DNA of 16,499 nucleotides from Chrysochromulina parva (GCA_002887195.1 PJAB01001186.1:1-16499); one strand, 5' to 3'; counted from the first letter of the stretch, positions 1 to 9,631 are shown. Made by a program: numbers and translations. Notes: a model not told the origin generated them from the letters alone.

Positions 1-114
1 TCCAGTAGCAAACCGTGAGTATAACTGTGGTACTGTGAGGGACCTACCGTCCTAGTAACGTTCTCCCGCAGTACCGTTAGTGCAGTTAGAGTAGATAGCT
101 CTTCTTACTTGTGA
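1..114 (+). other. possible 3' end of an upstream spliced gene
   Basis: A candidate intron runs from 15 (GTGAGT donor) to 71 (acceptor ttctcccgcag, preceded by a branch-like ctagtaac), 57 bases long. If it is removed, the flanking sequence reads in one frame from base 1 to a TGA at 112-114, giving a short Ser/Val-rich end. The splice sites fit consensus, but the coding part is only about 18 residues and resembles nothing I know. It could equally be chance in non-coding DNA. Confidence 0.18.
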
Positions 115-764
115 ACACGACAACACGCCCGTCGTCACACTGAAAACCAATCACCCCCTGAATACTCACACCACCACCGTCACCGCCACCACCTCCTCCT
201 CGTGTGTGCACGAAGTTGCGAAACTTCGCCCGCGCCGGAGTGAGCGTTGAAAGCCAGAGCGTAACCAAACCAGCCCGTATGTTGCCAAATACATGCATGC
301 TGCTACTACATGTACATCACACCCTCCCCCTGTGTGGCCTGTCTCATGGACGCGTCACGACAGTGCGCTCTGCCGCCTTCACACTTGCGAGCACCGTCAC
401 TCTCGTCTCGGCTCCTCGTCTGCCACATGGGGCGGCGTGCCATCTTGACCCATATGCTTCCTATGCGCTTCCATGCGTCCGAGGTGGCGTGCCACGTGTG
501 GATTTCCATGCCATCATCATCATCATCCGATCATGTCCTTCACTGAGCTCTTCTTTTGCCCCAGCTTGAAGGGACCCGAGCGCAGCCAGCGCGACTAGCT
601 TCATGGTTGCTCGAGGCCACTTCTGGGACAAGGCTGGCGCCAGCCAGCCAGCCCAAGGGAGAACATTTACTCACATGCAATGCAATGCAGTCCAGGCCGA
701 AGCAGAGGGCTCAGGGCGCACACGCCACCTCGGCCGACAGCGCCATAGCTGATGGGACTGGTGA
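115..764. other. gene-free stretch, 3' flank of the CCCH gene
   Basis: I see no convincing gene here. Short frames exist on both strands but have skewed composition, often lack an ATG, and match no family I know. The stretch holds a small perfect hairpin (7-base arms at 211-217 and 222-228, 4-base loop) and five CAT units at 512-526. A minus-strand stretch around 115-180 has splice-like signals (a TTTTCAG acceptor-like site and an AAGTAAG donor-like site), so a small terminal exon cannot be excluded. Part of the region is probably the 3' untranslated region of the minus-strand gene that ends at 765. Confidence 0.4.
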
Positions 765-787
765 TTATACTTGTTGGTGATTATACT
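759..787. repeat. 16-bp tandem duplication over the CCCH stop codon
   Basis: The 13 bases tggtgattatact occur at 759-771 and again at 775-787, a period of 16. Read on the minus strand, the first copy met by the ribosome encodes Tyr-Asn-His-Gln-Gln. The second copy is shifted by one base and supplies the TAA stop at 767-765. Confidence 0.85.
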
Positions 788-854
788 GCTGCGGCTGCTG
801 CGGCTGCCGCGGCTGCTGCTGCTCCTCCTCCTCCTCCTCCTCCTCCTCCTCCTC

Positions 855-936
<82 letters not shown>

Positions 937-2033
937 CGCTCCTGCTTCGAGTCGGCGCTCGAGTGCCCCCACGTGTGCGCTAACGGCATGAAGACTCGCC
1001 ACGTCCAGCAAGACTCTACCGGTAAGCTCGCCAGCCGTGTCGAGGTGCTTTGGACGACGTCGATGTCGATGTCCGGCAGCTCGGGCAGCGACGGCATGGG
1101 CAGCAGGCTGGCGCCTAGTAGGAAGGCAAACGGCGGCAAGGGCGAGGGCGCCGCCGCCGCCGTCGCCTGAGACATCGCGCTGCCGGAATACTCCTTCGAG
1201 GTGGCAAACGTTACTTGGGCAGGGCTGCGCGCCTCAAGACGGGCCATCGCCTCGAGAGCGGTGTAACCGACGCCACGAGGCGTCTTGGCGTCGCGCGGTC
1301 TGCCATTTGTCATGCCGTCGAGCGCGCCCGCACTGCGCGCGCGGCTCGGTGATGCCGGCGATGACGACGCCAGTGGCGGCAGCCCAGGCCAACTGTGAGA
1401 GGCGGCGCGCTGCCGTCCCTCCAGGATGAGACCCAAGCTGTCCGCGCCGGCGACGCTCGCGAGATCGGCTTCGGGGGGGAGCGGCGGAAGGCCCAGCTCA
1501 GGCGGCAACGGCGGGAGGGACGGCTCAGGCGGCAGCGGTGGAAGTCCCAGTTCGGGGGGCAGCGGCGGCAGCACCGGCTCGGGCGGCAGCGGCGGCATCC
1601 AGGACGGGCTCGCGGGGGCGGTCGGGGGCGTGACGTCGGAACTCATGCCGGATGGCAGCGGCGGCATCCACGGGGTCTCCGGCGGCAGCGGTGGCAAACC
1701 AAAGGGCGAGCCAGGGGACTGATCCAGCAACATCATCAGCGAGTCGGGCGAAAAGGCCGCCTCACGGCTGCGTATGGTGGAGGGCAGGTTGGCGTTCGGT
1801 CCGTTGCTGTGGCGGAAAGTGCACCGCTCACCGAAGCGGCAGTAGCCCGCAGCCCAGTACTCGCACACCGGCGCGAGAGGCTGCGCATGGTCGACCACGC
1901 TGGGTACCCTGGCATGAGTGTCAACGCGCAACACGTCCACTGGCCGTGGGAGTTGGGACTTGAGGATGCGCCCGCCCAACGCCGCTGAGATGACCGTGGG
2001 CGACTGCACAGCGGTACCCCCGGCCTGGGTCAT
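765..2033 (-). CDS. single CCCH zinc-finger protein with PPLP repeats and polyQ/polyE tail
   Basis: This is a 422-residue frame starting at the first in-frame ATG after an upstream stop. One zinc finger is visible at residues 57-75, with C57, C65, C71 and H75 (C-x7-C-x5-C-x3-H). Fingers of this class usually bind RNA and act in mRNA processing or decay, so an RNA-binding role is inferred. Residues 112-188 carry seven PPLP motifs, four of them in perfect nine-residue units (xxLPPLPPE, 153-188). PPLP is a known ligand for group II WW domains. The end is extreme: 25 Gln (368-392), 12 Glu (393-404) and a Gln/Pro-rich tail. The rest is Pro/Ser/Ala-rich and probably disordered. The gene is divergent from the 120-residue gene at 2324. 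The finger and PPLP region are convincing. The coding status of the repeat tail is less sure, since an unseen intron or alternative 3' end could remove it. Confidence 0.75.
813..932. repeat. CTG/CTC trinucleotide tract (CAG and GAG on the minus strand)
   Basis: On the plus strand the tract is 3 CTG (813-821), 12 CTC (822-857) and 25 CTG (858-932), with no interruption inside each block. On the minus strand it is in frame in the CCCH gene and encodes 25 Gln, 12 Glu and 3 Gln. Pure CAG tracts of this size are prone to length change. Confidence 0.95.
1470..1577 (-). repeat. 27-bp coding repeats (xxLPPLPPE, four units)
   Basis: Four consecutive 27-base units encode PVLPPLPPE, LGLPPLPPE, PSLPPLPPE and LGLPPLPPE, residues 153-188 of the CCCH protein. 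Looser copies of LPPLP or MPPLP lie upstream in the protein at residues 112-151. On the plus strand the same bases read as Gly/Ser-rich frames, which are shadows. Confidence 0.85.
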
Positions 2034-2323
2034 GCGGCCGGCAGTTCGCCGCGGCAGCGGCTGCAGGCGAACCCCCCCCGCCTTGGGGTCGCTCTGCCTT
2101 TCTGAATCGAGTTTCTCATGGTTTCTTCGCTAGTTCGCGACGAGAAGTTCCACGGAATACTTCTCGAGCTCGATATTTCGAGGTTCTCGAGGTGAGGTGT
2201 GCCCCACGTGGTCGAGTTTGATCCCAAATCGGAAATTCGAGAAAAAACGATCGAAAACGCGCTTTCGCCAGCGCTCCGCTCTCCGCTCTCCGCTCTCTGG
2301 ACGGCAACTCGGCTCTCTGAAGG
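2034..2323. promoter_or_regulatory. shared upstream region of the CCCH / 120-residue gene pair
   Basis: This 290-base interval separates two divergent starts. It holds six copies of TCGAG (starting at 2107, 2164, 2178, 2187, 2212 and 2237), two of them inside TTCTCGAG (2161-2168 and 2184-2191), and a CACGTG at 2205-2210. Three copies of the pyrimidine-rich heptamer CTCCGCT (2274-2294) lie just upstream of the plus-strand ATG and may mark the transcription start. I see no clear TATA box. A promoter role is inferred from position. Confidence 0.45.
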
Positions 2324-2786
2324 ATGCCGGTCACAATGAAGGGCTCCCCCAAAGCGGCCATCGTGCCGGGTTCGGGCCAGGACTGGAACAATACGCCGCT
2401 CGACCGCTTCAACAAGGTAAGCCAGTGTGCCACCTACCTGCGCGGCAATCTGTGTCCCCATCAACCCGCGCTCCGCTCACATGCACATCGCCCCATCGCG
2501 CGTGTCTCGCCCGCAGTTTAGCATGCAGCCGGTCTCTGCGTGGCCCGTGGGCGACGGCACACTTGGCACCTTCTCCTCGCCGGTCAAGTCCCACCAGCTC
2601 TTTGCCCACCAGCTGCGCGACCTCGGCGAGTTTGGCGTGACAAATTCTACCGCCAGTGACAAACTCGACCTGAAGCATCCCACGTGGAAGACGCCGGTCG
2701 TTCCCGAGATTCCGCTCGTGCGCGTCCCGAAGCGCATGCGCTTGGGGATCGCCGGCGGCGAGCTCGGCCCCGCCTTCGTGCAGTGA
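2324..2786 (+). CDS. unrecognised 120-residue protein, two exons
   Basis: The model joins exon 1 (2324-2416, 31 codons) to exon 2 (2517-2786), with an intron in phase 0 between them. I do not recognise the protein. It has no signal peptide or membrane segment that I can see. It is of ordinary composition, with Trp, Asn, His and Lys well represented, unlike the repeat-rich neighbours. The exon 1 frame closes soon after the donor, and the exon 2 frame has no convincing start of its own, so splicing explains both. Two ATGs in frame, at 2324 and 2336, both have A at -3; I chose the first. The C-terminal half is basic and Pro-rich (HPTWKTPVVPEIPLVRVPK) and ends in GGELGPAFVQ. The gene is divergent from the CCCH gene. 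A conserved lineage-specific protein is my reading, without a function. Confidence 0.7.
2417..2516 (+). other. GT-AG intron, 100 bases
   Basis: The donor is AAG|gtaagc and the acceptor is cgcccgcag|TTT. Exactly 100 bases are removed, in phase 0, joining two frames into a 120-residue protein. The intron itself is GC-rich, with a weak pyrimidine tract and a possible branch site (ccgctcac) about 35 bases before the acceptor. Confidence 0.75.
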
Positions 2787-3301
2787 TCCTCCCGATCACT
2801 TTTAGAGCTTAGGACATCGAGGACGTCGGCAACGATGCTGTGTCTCTCCACGTGTGCGGGTGCACGCGTGTTGCGTGCATCTGGCTGGCCTCAATCTTGC
2901 ATGTGCGCCACCGCGCGGCGGGGATACGCGCAACGCGTGTCGTGTGACGTGTCCATGCCGCGGCGATCCGGCCCGGGGCCGGGCTGCCGAACCGCGCACG
3001 TCAAACGTGATCTAGCTGAATACGTACCGCTGTTGTCGCACGATTTGTGTCACCTGTGGCCGTGTCAGTCTTAAGTTGAGCATCTAGCGGCCCGGGGTCA
3101 CACTAATCTCAGAATGGAGAGGCGAAGACGCCCGCGGCGCCGTTTGCAGATTGCACACAGCGGCGAGTCTCTATGCGCCAGTACGGTCATACATGCACAG
3201 CTCCATGCAAACCCATGCAACTGAGGGGCCCGCCAACGGCCTTTCCGCAAACACGAGGCTACATCGCGAGCAGAAAGCGCACGCACTGCTACGAGATCAG
3301 C
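2787..3301. other. convergent gene-free region
   Basis: This is about 515 bases between two gene ends that point toward each other, so it is probably 3' untranslated sequence from both sides. I see no gene in it. A GC-rich perfect inverted repeat lies at 2968-2982 (7-base arms around one G). Several ATGCA words cluster at about 3190-3225. No clear polyadenylation signal was recognised. Confidence 0.5.
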
Positions 3302-3655
3302 TCATTGTAAGCTGCGCTGTGGCACTGGGCTGCGCGAGGCTCTTCGAGGCGCTTCGATTACGATGAAGTCGTGAGCCTCATCGCCGTCCTCGTCAAACCT
3401 GAGCGCGGCCTTTATTTCCCCGAGCGATTGGCAGCCGCCATCACCCTTCGGTGCGTCGCACACCACACTCGCTGACTCTGCTCGCACCTCCTCGAGCGAT
3501 GACCGTGTGGGCTTCGCGGCTGCTGCACGATGCCTGCCGTGCTGATGCTGCTGGAACTGCTGCTGATGGCTGTGCTGCTGGTCAGGTGATGTGTCACTTA
3601 CGCTCTCGGGCTCGCCGAAGAGCGCGTCAGCCAGTTTCGTGAAGAGGCGTCTCAT
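3302..3655 (-). CDS. small protein with amphipathic N-terminus and candidate Atg8-interacting motif
   Basis: The frame has 117 residues from an ATG at 3655 with G at -3. The start MRRLFTKLADALFGEPES could form an amphipathic helix. The middle is His/Gln-rich (residues 26-41) and low in complexity. Near the end, an acidic run leads into HDFIVIEA (residues 95-102). This fits the Atg8/LC3-interacting pattern of acidic residues followed by [WFY]-x-x-[LIV], here F97 to I100, and resembles the motif found in ULK/Atg1 proteins. The match is by pattern only and such short motifs occur by chance. I do not otherwise recognise the protein. A strong donor word (GTAAGT, minus strand, 3601-3596) sits inside the frame after residue 18, so the gene may be spliced and the product different. 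It is divergent from the NEK kinase gene. Confidence 0.4.
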   Translation of the reverse strand: MRRLFTKLADALFGEPESVSDTSPDQQHSHQQQFQQHQHGRHRAAAAKPTRSSLEEVRAESASVVCDAPKGDGGCQSLGEIKAALRFDEDGDEAHDFIVIEAPRRASRSPVPQRSLQ

Positions 3656-3845
3656 GACGCCCGACCTCGTTCACGTCCGACCTGTCGAGCCAGGTTCTCC
3701 GCCAAGGTTCTCACGGCGTTCCACACGGGGGATTGCAAATTTATGCCGTTACGAAACTTAGCTCAAATGCGCAAATGACCTGACCTGACGTGGAGGGGTG
3801 ACCGATTGGCGGGAAGAGCTGAGCGCCCGCCCACGCGCGCCAACT
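3656..3845. promoter_or_regulatory. short divergent region upstream of the NEK kinase gene
   Basis: About 190 bases separate the two divergent ATGs. It contains an AT-rich patch (gcaaatttatg, near 3735-3745) and the word ACGAAACTT (3751-3759), which recurs upstream of the PurM / ADP-ribosyltransferase pair. An ATTGG (inverted CCAAT) lies at 3805-3809. Two short upstream frames begin at 3743 (11 codons, stop 3776-3778) and 3775 (two codons). A promoter role is inferred from position. Confidence 0.4.
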
Positions 3846-6800
3846 ATGGGTGGCGACGCGGGTCGATACGAGCGCGTCTCGCTGCTGGGCAAGGGTGCGA
3901 CAAGCACTGTTTATCGTGCACGCCGGCTCAGCGACGGCCGTCACTTTGCATATAAGCTCGTCAAACTTACGGGCTTCTCAGAGGTACAGCGTGCAGAGAT
4001 CCTCAACGAGGTCGAGTGCATGACGCGCCTGCACCATCCAAACGTGGTGTCGTACGAGGAGTCGTTCGTGCACAGCGATCATCTGCACATTGTCATGGAG
4101 CTGCTCTCGGGCGGCGACCTGGCCCGCGAGGTTGAGTCGCGGTCAAGTGGCCCCAACGGAGAGCGGCCGCCGGCGTACCTGGATGAGGAGGTGATCTGGT
4201 CGATCTTGGTGCAGGTGTGCGAAGGGCTCCACCACATGCACTCGGTGCGCGTGCTCCACCGGGACATCAAGGCCGAGAACATCTACTCTGACGGCCGCGG
4301 TGCAGTCAAGATCGGTGACCTTGGCCTCGGGCGGCTGCTGTCGACGCAGTCAACGCATGCACGCACAGGTGTGGGCACGCCGCTCTACTTCTCGCCCGAG
4401 ATGTGCGAGGAGCGCCCGTACAACGCCAAGTCGGACGTGTGGGCACTCGGCTGCCTCGTGTACGAGCTGTGCTCGCTGCAACCGCCCTTCCTCGCCGCCA
4501 ACCAGCTCGCGCTCGCACGCAAGATTATGACGGCGACGCCAGCGTCCCTCCCGAGCCACTACTCGCGCGAGCTGCAATTCCTCGTGATGAAGATGCTCGA
4601 GAAGGACACACAGCGCCGCCCGACGGCCGCCCAGATCCTCAACTACTCGCCCGTCCGCTCGCGTATTCCGAGCGTCCACGCACGCTGCCCGCAACTCAAC
4701 CACGCTCGGGACGACGCTCGGTCGGCCATCGCGGCTGCTGCGTGCGGCGGGAGCGGTGGCGGCGGGTGCTGCGGCGGCGGGGAGAGCGGCAGAGGCTCGG
4801 CTGGGAGCGCGGCGTCGGAGCTGCACGCGGCTGCGGCGATCTCATGCGACAGCGACAGCCTCATCGAACTCGCGGCTGAAGAGGAGAATGTCGACGAGAG
4901 CGCTCTCTCCGCTCTCGTGACGCCGCCTCGCTCGCTCAACGCCCCACCCGCTGCCGAGCCCGTGATCGCCGAGGTGATCGCCGAGGTGGCCGCCGAGGTG
5001 GCCGAGATCGTCCGAGATCGTAACGAGATCGGACGAGATCACCACGAGATCGCCCAGCCCGCCGCCGAAGTGGCCGAAGCGGCTGCGGCGCGGGTGGCTG
5101 CAGCGCACGCCGAGGCGGCGCAGAGCACTTGCATGCAAGGGTACCCTCCTCCGACGGAGTACGCGGCCGCGCGCGCTCTCGAGCGGGCGATGCTCGAGGC
5201 AGTGGATGCCACTGCCGCTGAGATGAACCTCGCTGGAATGCCGATGAGGACCCCGGCTCCAAGGGTGAGGCCAGGAGAGGCGTCGCCGCCGGTGACGACG
5301 ATGGTCGAGATGAATGCCCTCCGCAGCGCCAACGGCCGCCTCGACAGCAGCAGCATCGACGACAGTGGCACACACGGCCGGGATGCGCCGAGCAGCTCAT
5401 CCTACTCCAACGACAGATCTCGGGACAATCTCGACAGATCTCGGGATGATCTCGGCAGCCCTCCCTACCCCTCCACACCCCAACGGCAGAGCGAGCGCGC
5501 CGTCGAGCCGCGCCACGTCACGCCGCCGCCCGCGTCCCCCGGCGGCTGGTCGTGCGCGAGCGGCGCTGGCGGCGGCGGCGTGGACAGCATGTCGTCCACG
5601 CCGCGACCCGGCAGCGCGACTAGGGTGCGTTGCCGGTGCATGAGCGGAGGGGGCGGCGCTTCGTCAATGGCCCCTGCGGCACAGGCCGGCATGTCCCCTC
5701 GGATCGGGAGTGGTCCCAATGACGGAGGTGCACGGCTGGCACGCGCTGCGCTGCTGCCGAGGGTCGGCGAGGTGGAGGACATTGTCGAGGCCGCTGAGAC
5801 TACCTTCGAGGCTGCCGCTGAGGCAGGCGCCATGACGAGCGCACAGGTACCAGCATGCGGAGAGGGGGAGGGTGCGCTCGAGACGGCGCTCGATGAGGCG
5901 ACTCCGTCGACGATCATGGTGGCGACGGCAGAGGTGAGCACCCCTCCGGGAAGGGCCGCCGCTGCGACGGACACCACCCCTGGACGCGAGGCGAGCATTG
6001 AGAGACGAGCTGTGAAAGGCGGACTTGTCTCGCCTCCGCCACCCGGCGGCGCGCGCCTCACGACCCCGATGACGGTGGCGGCCACGCCCACCAACGGTGA
6101 CGGTTCGCGCCGGCGCCGCCACCGCCTGACGCTTTCAGTCACAGAGCCCTGCCTGAGCTACGCGAGCCCGCCTGGCGCCGCCACTGGCGGCGCCCTTGCG
6201 GCGGGCAGTGCCGAAGGCGTGTCCGAGACGAGTGCGGCCATGGATGCGCGCGAGCTGCCCGAGGCGGCGCGCGCGCGAGAGAGGCGTACTTTTGAGGCGG
6301 CGGAGCCGAAGTACACGTGGCCCACGCCGCAATCCGTCTTCACACCGCCGCAGCCCATCTTCACGCCGCAGCTCTTCCCCACACCGCCCCGGCCCACTGC
6401 CCACAGCCAGCCACAGCAGCCGTCCCCTCTTGCGCCCAATGCAGCGCCCAATGCAGCGCCCAGTGGCACCACCATCCCGAGCTGCGCGGCGTCCATTTAT
6501 AGGCGCGCGTCGCACCGGCACAGCGCGCTCCAGATGGAGACGAAGCTTCGCGAGGCGGCGCAGGACGAGGCGGCAGGGCTGCGGGAGCGCGTGGCGATCC
6601 TCGAAGGCCGCTTGGCGCGCTCCGAGCGCGAGCGGCGCCAGGAGGACGCGGCGCACCGCACCGCTGTGGAAGCTCTCCGTGTGGCGCGTGTCGACCTCCT
6701 CCGTCAGCTGCAGGCCCAGTCGAGCCAGCTCGCCCAACTCACCTCCGAGCGGCTCGCCTTCGAGCACCTCGTGCCCACTCTGGAGGTACGCCTCGAAGAG

Positions 6801-8252
6801 ACCCTCGACTCCGTTGCGGAGCTCAGCAAGGCGCTCAGCAAGGCGCTCGAGCGGTGCGCCGAGCCAGGCGCCGAGCCGGGCGCTGAACCGGGCGCCCGGG
6901 CAGGCGCCCGGGCAGGCATGGACTGGTCGCCAACGCGCCAGTGGCACGTCAACGTGCCCATGCCCGCGATTGGCATGGTCGATCCGCCTGAGAGGCAGCG
7001 GGCAGACACGGCCCGCGCAACGACCGCCGACGCAGCAACGACCGCCGACGCAGCAGCGACGGCCGACGCAACATCGATGCCACCCCGGCGCGAGTTTCCA
7101 TCGTCCCTCTCGCAGCGCATGGGCTCGCTGAGCTCGTCTCTGAGCTCGAGCTCTCGAAGCAACGATGGGCTCGACGGTCAGAGAGCGCTCGGCACAGCGC
7201 TCGGCGGCGCGGGCGGCGGCGCGCTACTGCACGTCGAGGCTGCCGAGGTGCGTCACTCGCATCATGCAAGCCACACGCACCCCTCCACCGGCTCTTTAGA
7301 CGCTCCCGAGGTCGCTCCTCCGGTCGCTGGCGAGGCGACCCCAACGGCCACGTCGTCAGCTGTGGCCGTTGAGGCGACCCCAACGGCCACGTCATCAGCT
7401 GTGGCCGGCGCCCAGGTACCGCAGCCAGCTCCGCCAGCCGTCGCTGTTCACACCGGAGCCAGAGCGGTTCACACCGCCCCGATAGCCGTCGAGCCGTTAC
7501 CTATCGCGCCACCGCTGGCGCCGCTCCTTCCAGAGCTGTTCACACCGTTCCGCTTCACGCTGCCTCCCGCGTGCCCGTCGCCAACGGCAGCCTCGCGCTC
7601 GGGTTCTTCCCTCGCAGGCCGCCAGTGCGCGGCGGCCTGCCCGATCGGCAGCCGACCGCCCTCATCCTTGGGCCTCACAACGAACGGCAGCCGGCCGCCC
7701 TCTTCGCTCGGTTGCCATGTCGACTCGCTTGGCTTGCTATCCGATCCGATCCCGTGCACGCCGCCACTCGGGTCGACCGGCGAATGCCCAGGCACGAGCG
7801 CCGCCTCGAGCGCCTCTCGGCTTGGCTCTCCTCTGACGCTCTCGCCGCCGACGCTCTCGCCCCTCACCCTCTCACCGCGCGCAGCCTCGCCGCCGCTGTT
7901 CACACCGGAGCAAGAGCCTCATGAACAGACGGAGGCGGAAGCGGCGTACCGCTTCACGCGGCGCGAAGACGCCTTTGCAAAGCGCGACCTGCTGCCTCGA
8001 GACGACCTGCCGGACGCCATCGCCGCCGCCGCCGCTGCCACCAAGGCTGCCGCCGCGGCCAAGATTGAAGCTGCCAAGGCCGCCTTCCTGCGCCCGGCAC
8101 AGCGCCCGTCCGCCATCCCCGTGCCCGGTCGCCGCGCGGCGTCGGTGCCGGCGTCGCCCGCCGCTGTGCACTCTCCTTCACCCACCCATGCCTCCATCTG
8201 CGGCGAAAGCCTCTTCAATACAGGCTCGCTCCTCTCCTCGCCACGCCAGCAA

Positions 8253-8289
<37 letters not shown>

Positions 8290-9593
8290 ACAACAACAAC
8301 AACAACGCCAACGCCGCCAACGCCGAAGGCGCCGCCGCCGCCGATGGCGTCGGCACGGGCGGCGGCGGCGATGCAAGGTCTCGCGAACGCCATTCCAACG
8401 CACCGGCGACCGATCGCAGCGCCGGCACGCCGGCGGAGGAGCGTGGCGGAAGCGAGCTCCGACGGTCACACGGCCAGCAGCAGCTACGAGCGCTTCGCCG
8501 CTCGTCACAGCGTCACGATCCACACCGTCGCTCGCCGCCGCGCCGTCGTGGCGGTGCCAACTCGGCGCCTTCCACGCCCTCCAGGGCCTTTCCCGCCTCA
8601 CCCGCCGGAGTTCACCAGGCGGCGTCCGCCACCGCCACTGCCGCCGCCGCCGCCGCCGCCGCTGCCGCGTTGCCCTCCTGGCTCTCCGCCGGCCGGCCGC
8701 TCGCCCCTGGCATGCCTCCGTCGGAAGGTGCCGATGTGGAAATGACGACGCTGCGAGGCTCACGCGACTTCCGCGCGCTGCTGCCGGTGGTGCGAGCCGC
8801 GGCGCTGCTGCTGCCCCCGCTCGCGCTGCCCGAGGGCCACGAGGCATTCCACCTGCTCTACGCCTGGCGGCGTCAAGGGCTGCGCCTGCCCACGCAGTTG
8901 CAGCCACCACCCAACCACGCCGCCGAGGCTGGTCTCAATTGGCTCAACACGGCGCCAGGATGGGTCAATCGGCAGCGCGTGCAGTTGCTGCAGGGCGCGT
9001 CGTCGCTCCTCATCCTCTATCGTGCTAGCGGCGTCGGCGTTGGCGTCGGCGTCGGCGGCGTCGGCAGCGTTGGCGTCGGCGGGGACGGCGGCGTAGGCGG
9101 CGCTGCCGATCGCGCTCGCGACGGCGCTCGCATCGGCGACCCGACGGTGCCGATGGTGCGCGTGCTTCGTGTGCGCTTCCGTCACGAAGCTACCTTCCGC
9201 CGGCTCAAGCTGCCCGAGCCGCTGCCGCTCCCATCCTCGGGGTGGCGCTCCAAGCCGAGTGAGTGGCACGTCATCAGCCTTGCGCATCCGCTCACGCGAC
9301 ACCGCGAGATCGTCGAGCTCGGGCTTGAGTTTGACGAACCGCAGCACATTGAAGAGCTGCTCGCCATTCACTCCTCCGCCGCGCTGCTACGCGCCACCAT
9401 CCTGCACGCACGCTCGTCGGCCCGCGCCGCCGCCGCGGGCGGCGACGCCGGGGGTGCTGGCGGCGCGGCGCGTAGCAGCGCGGCGAGCGGCGTTGCGATG
9501 AGCCTCTCGGCTTCGTCAATCTCGGCTTCGTCCATCTACGGAGGCGAAAGCCTCTTCAATACAGGCTCGCTGCTCTCCTCGCCACGCCAGCAA

Positions 9594-9631
<38 letters not shown>

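Noticed and set aside
211..228. Hairpin as a terminator or RNA gene
   Set aside because: The 7-base stem is isolated, with no U tract and no wider RNA structure.
752..1011. Long poly-Ala, poly-Leu, poly-Pro and poly-Gly frames around the trinucleotide tract
   Set aside because: They are the other reading frames of the CTG/CTC repeat. Only the minus frame joins a recognisable domain (the CCCH finger).
1395..1988. Plus-strand Gly/Ser- and Arg/Gln-rich frames opposite the CCCH gene
   Set aside because: They mirror the LPPLPPE repeat on the other strand and show no motif.
2030..2678. Minus-strand frames over the 120-residue gene and its promoter
   Set aside because: They overlap the better supported spliced gene, are Arg-rich and match nothing I know.
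3798..3845. Extension of the kinase by 16 residues to a GTG at 3798
   Set aside because: A nuclear eukaryotic gene would normally start at ATG, and the ATG at 3846 has an excellent context directly before the kinase domain.
6196..7131. 311-codon Arg/Ser-rich plus-strand frame inside the NEK gene
   Set aside because: It is a frame-shifted shadow in GC-rich DNA. The NEK frame here encodes a clean coiled coil.
7921..8745. 274-codon alternative plus frame, possibly the true frame for 8300-8740
   Set aside because: It has some protein-like stretches, but using it would need two frame changes or introns with no clear splice sites. The main frame is open throughout and includes both GESLFNTGS copies.
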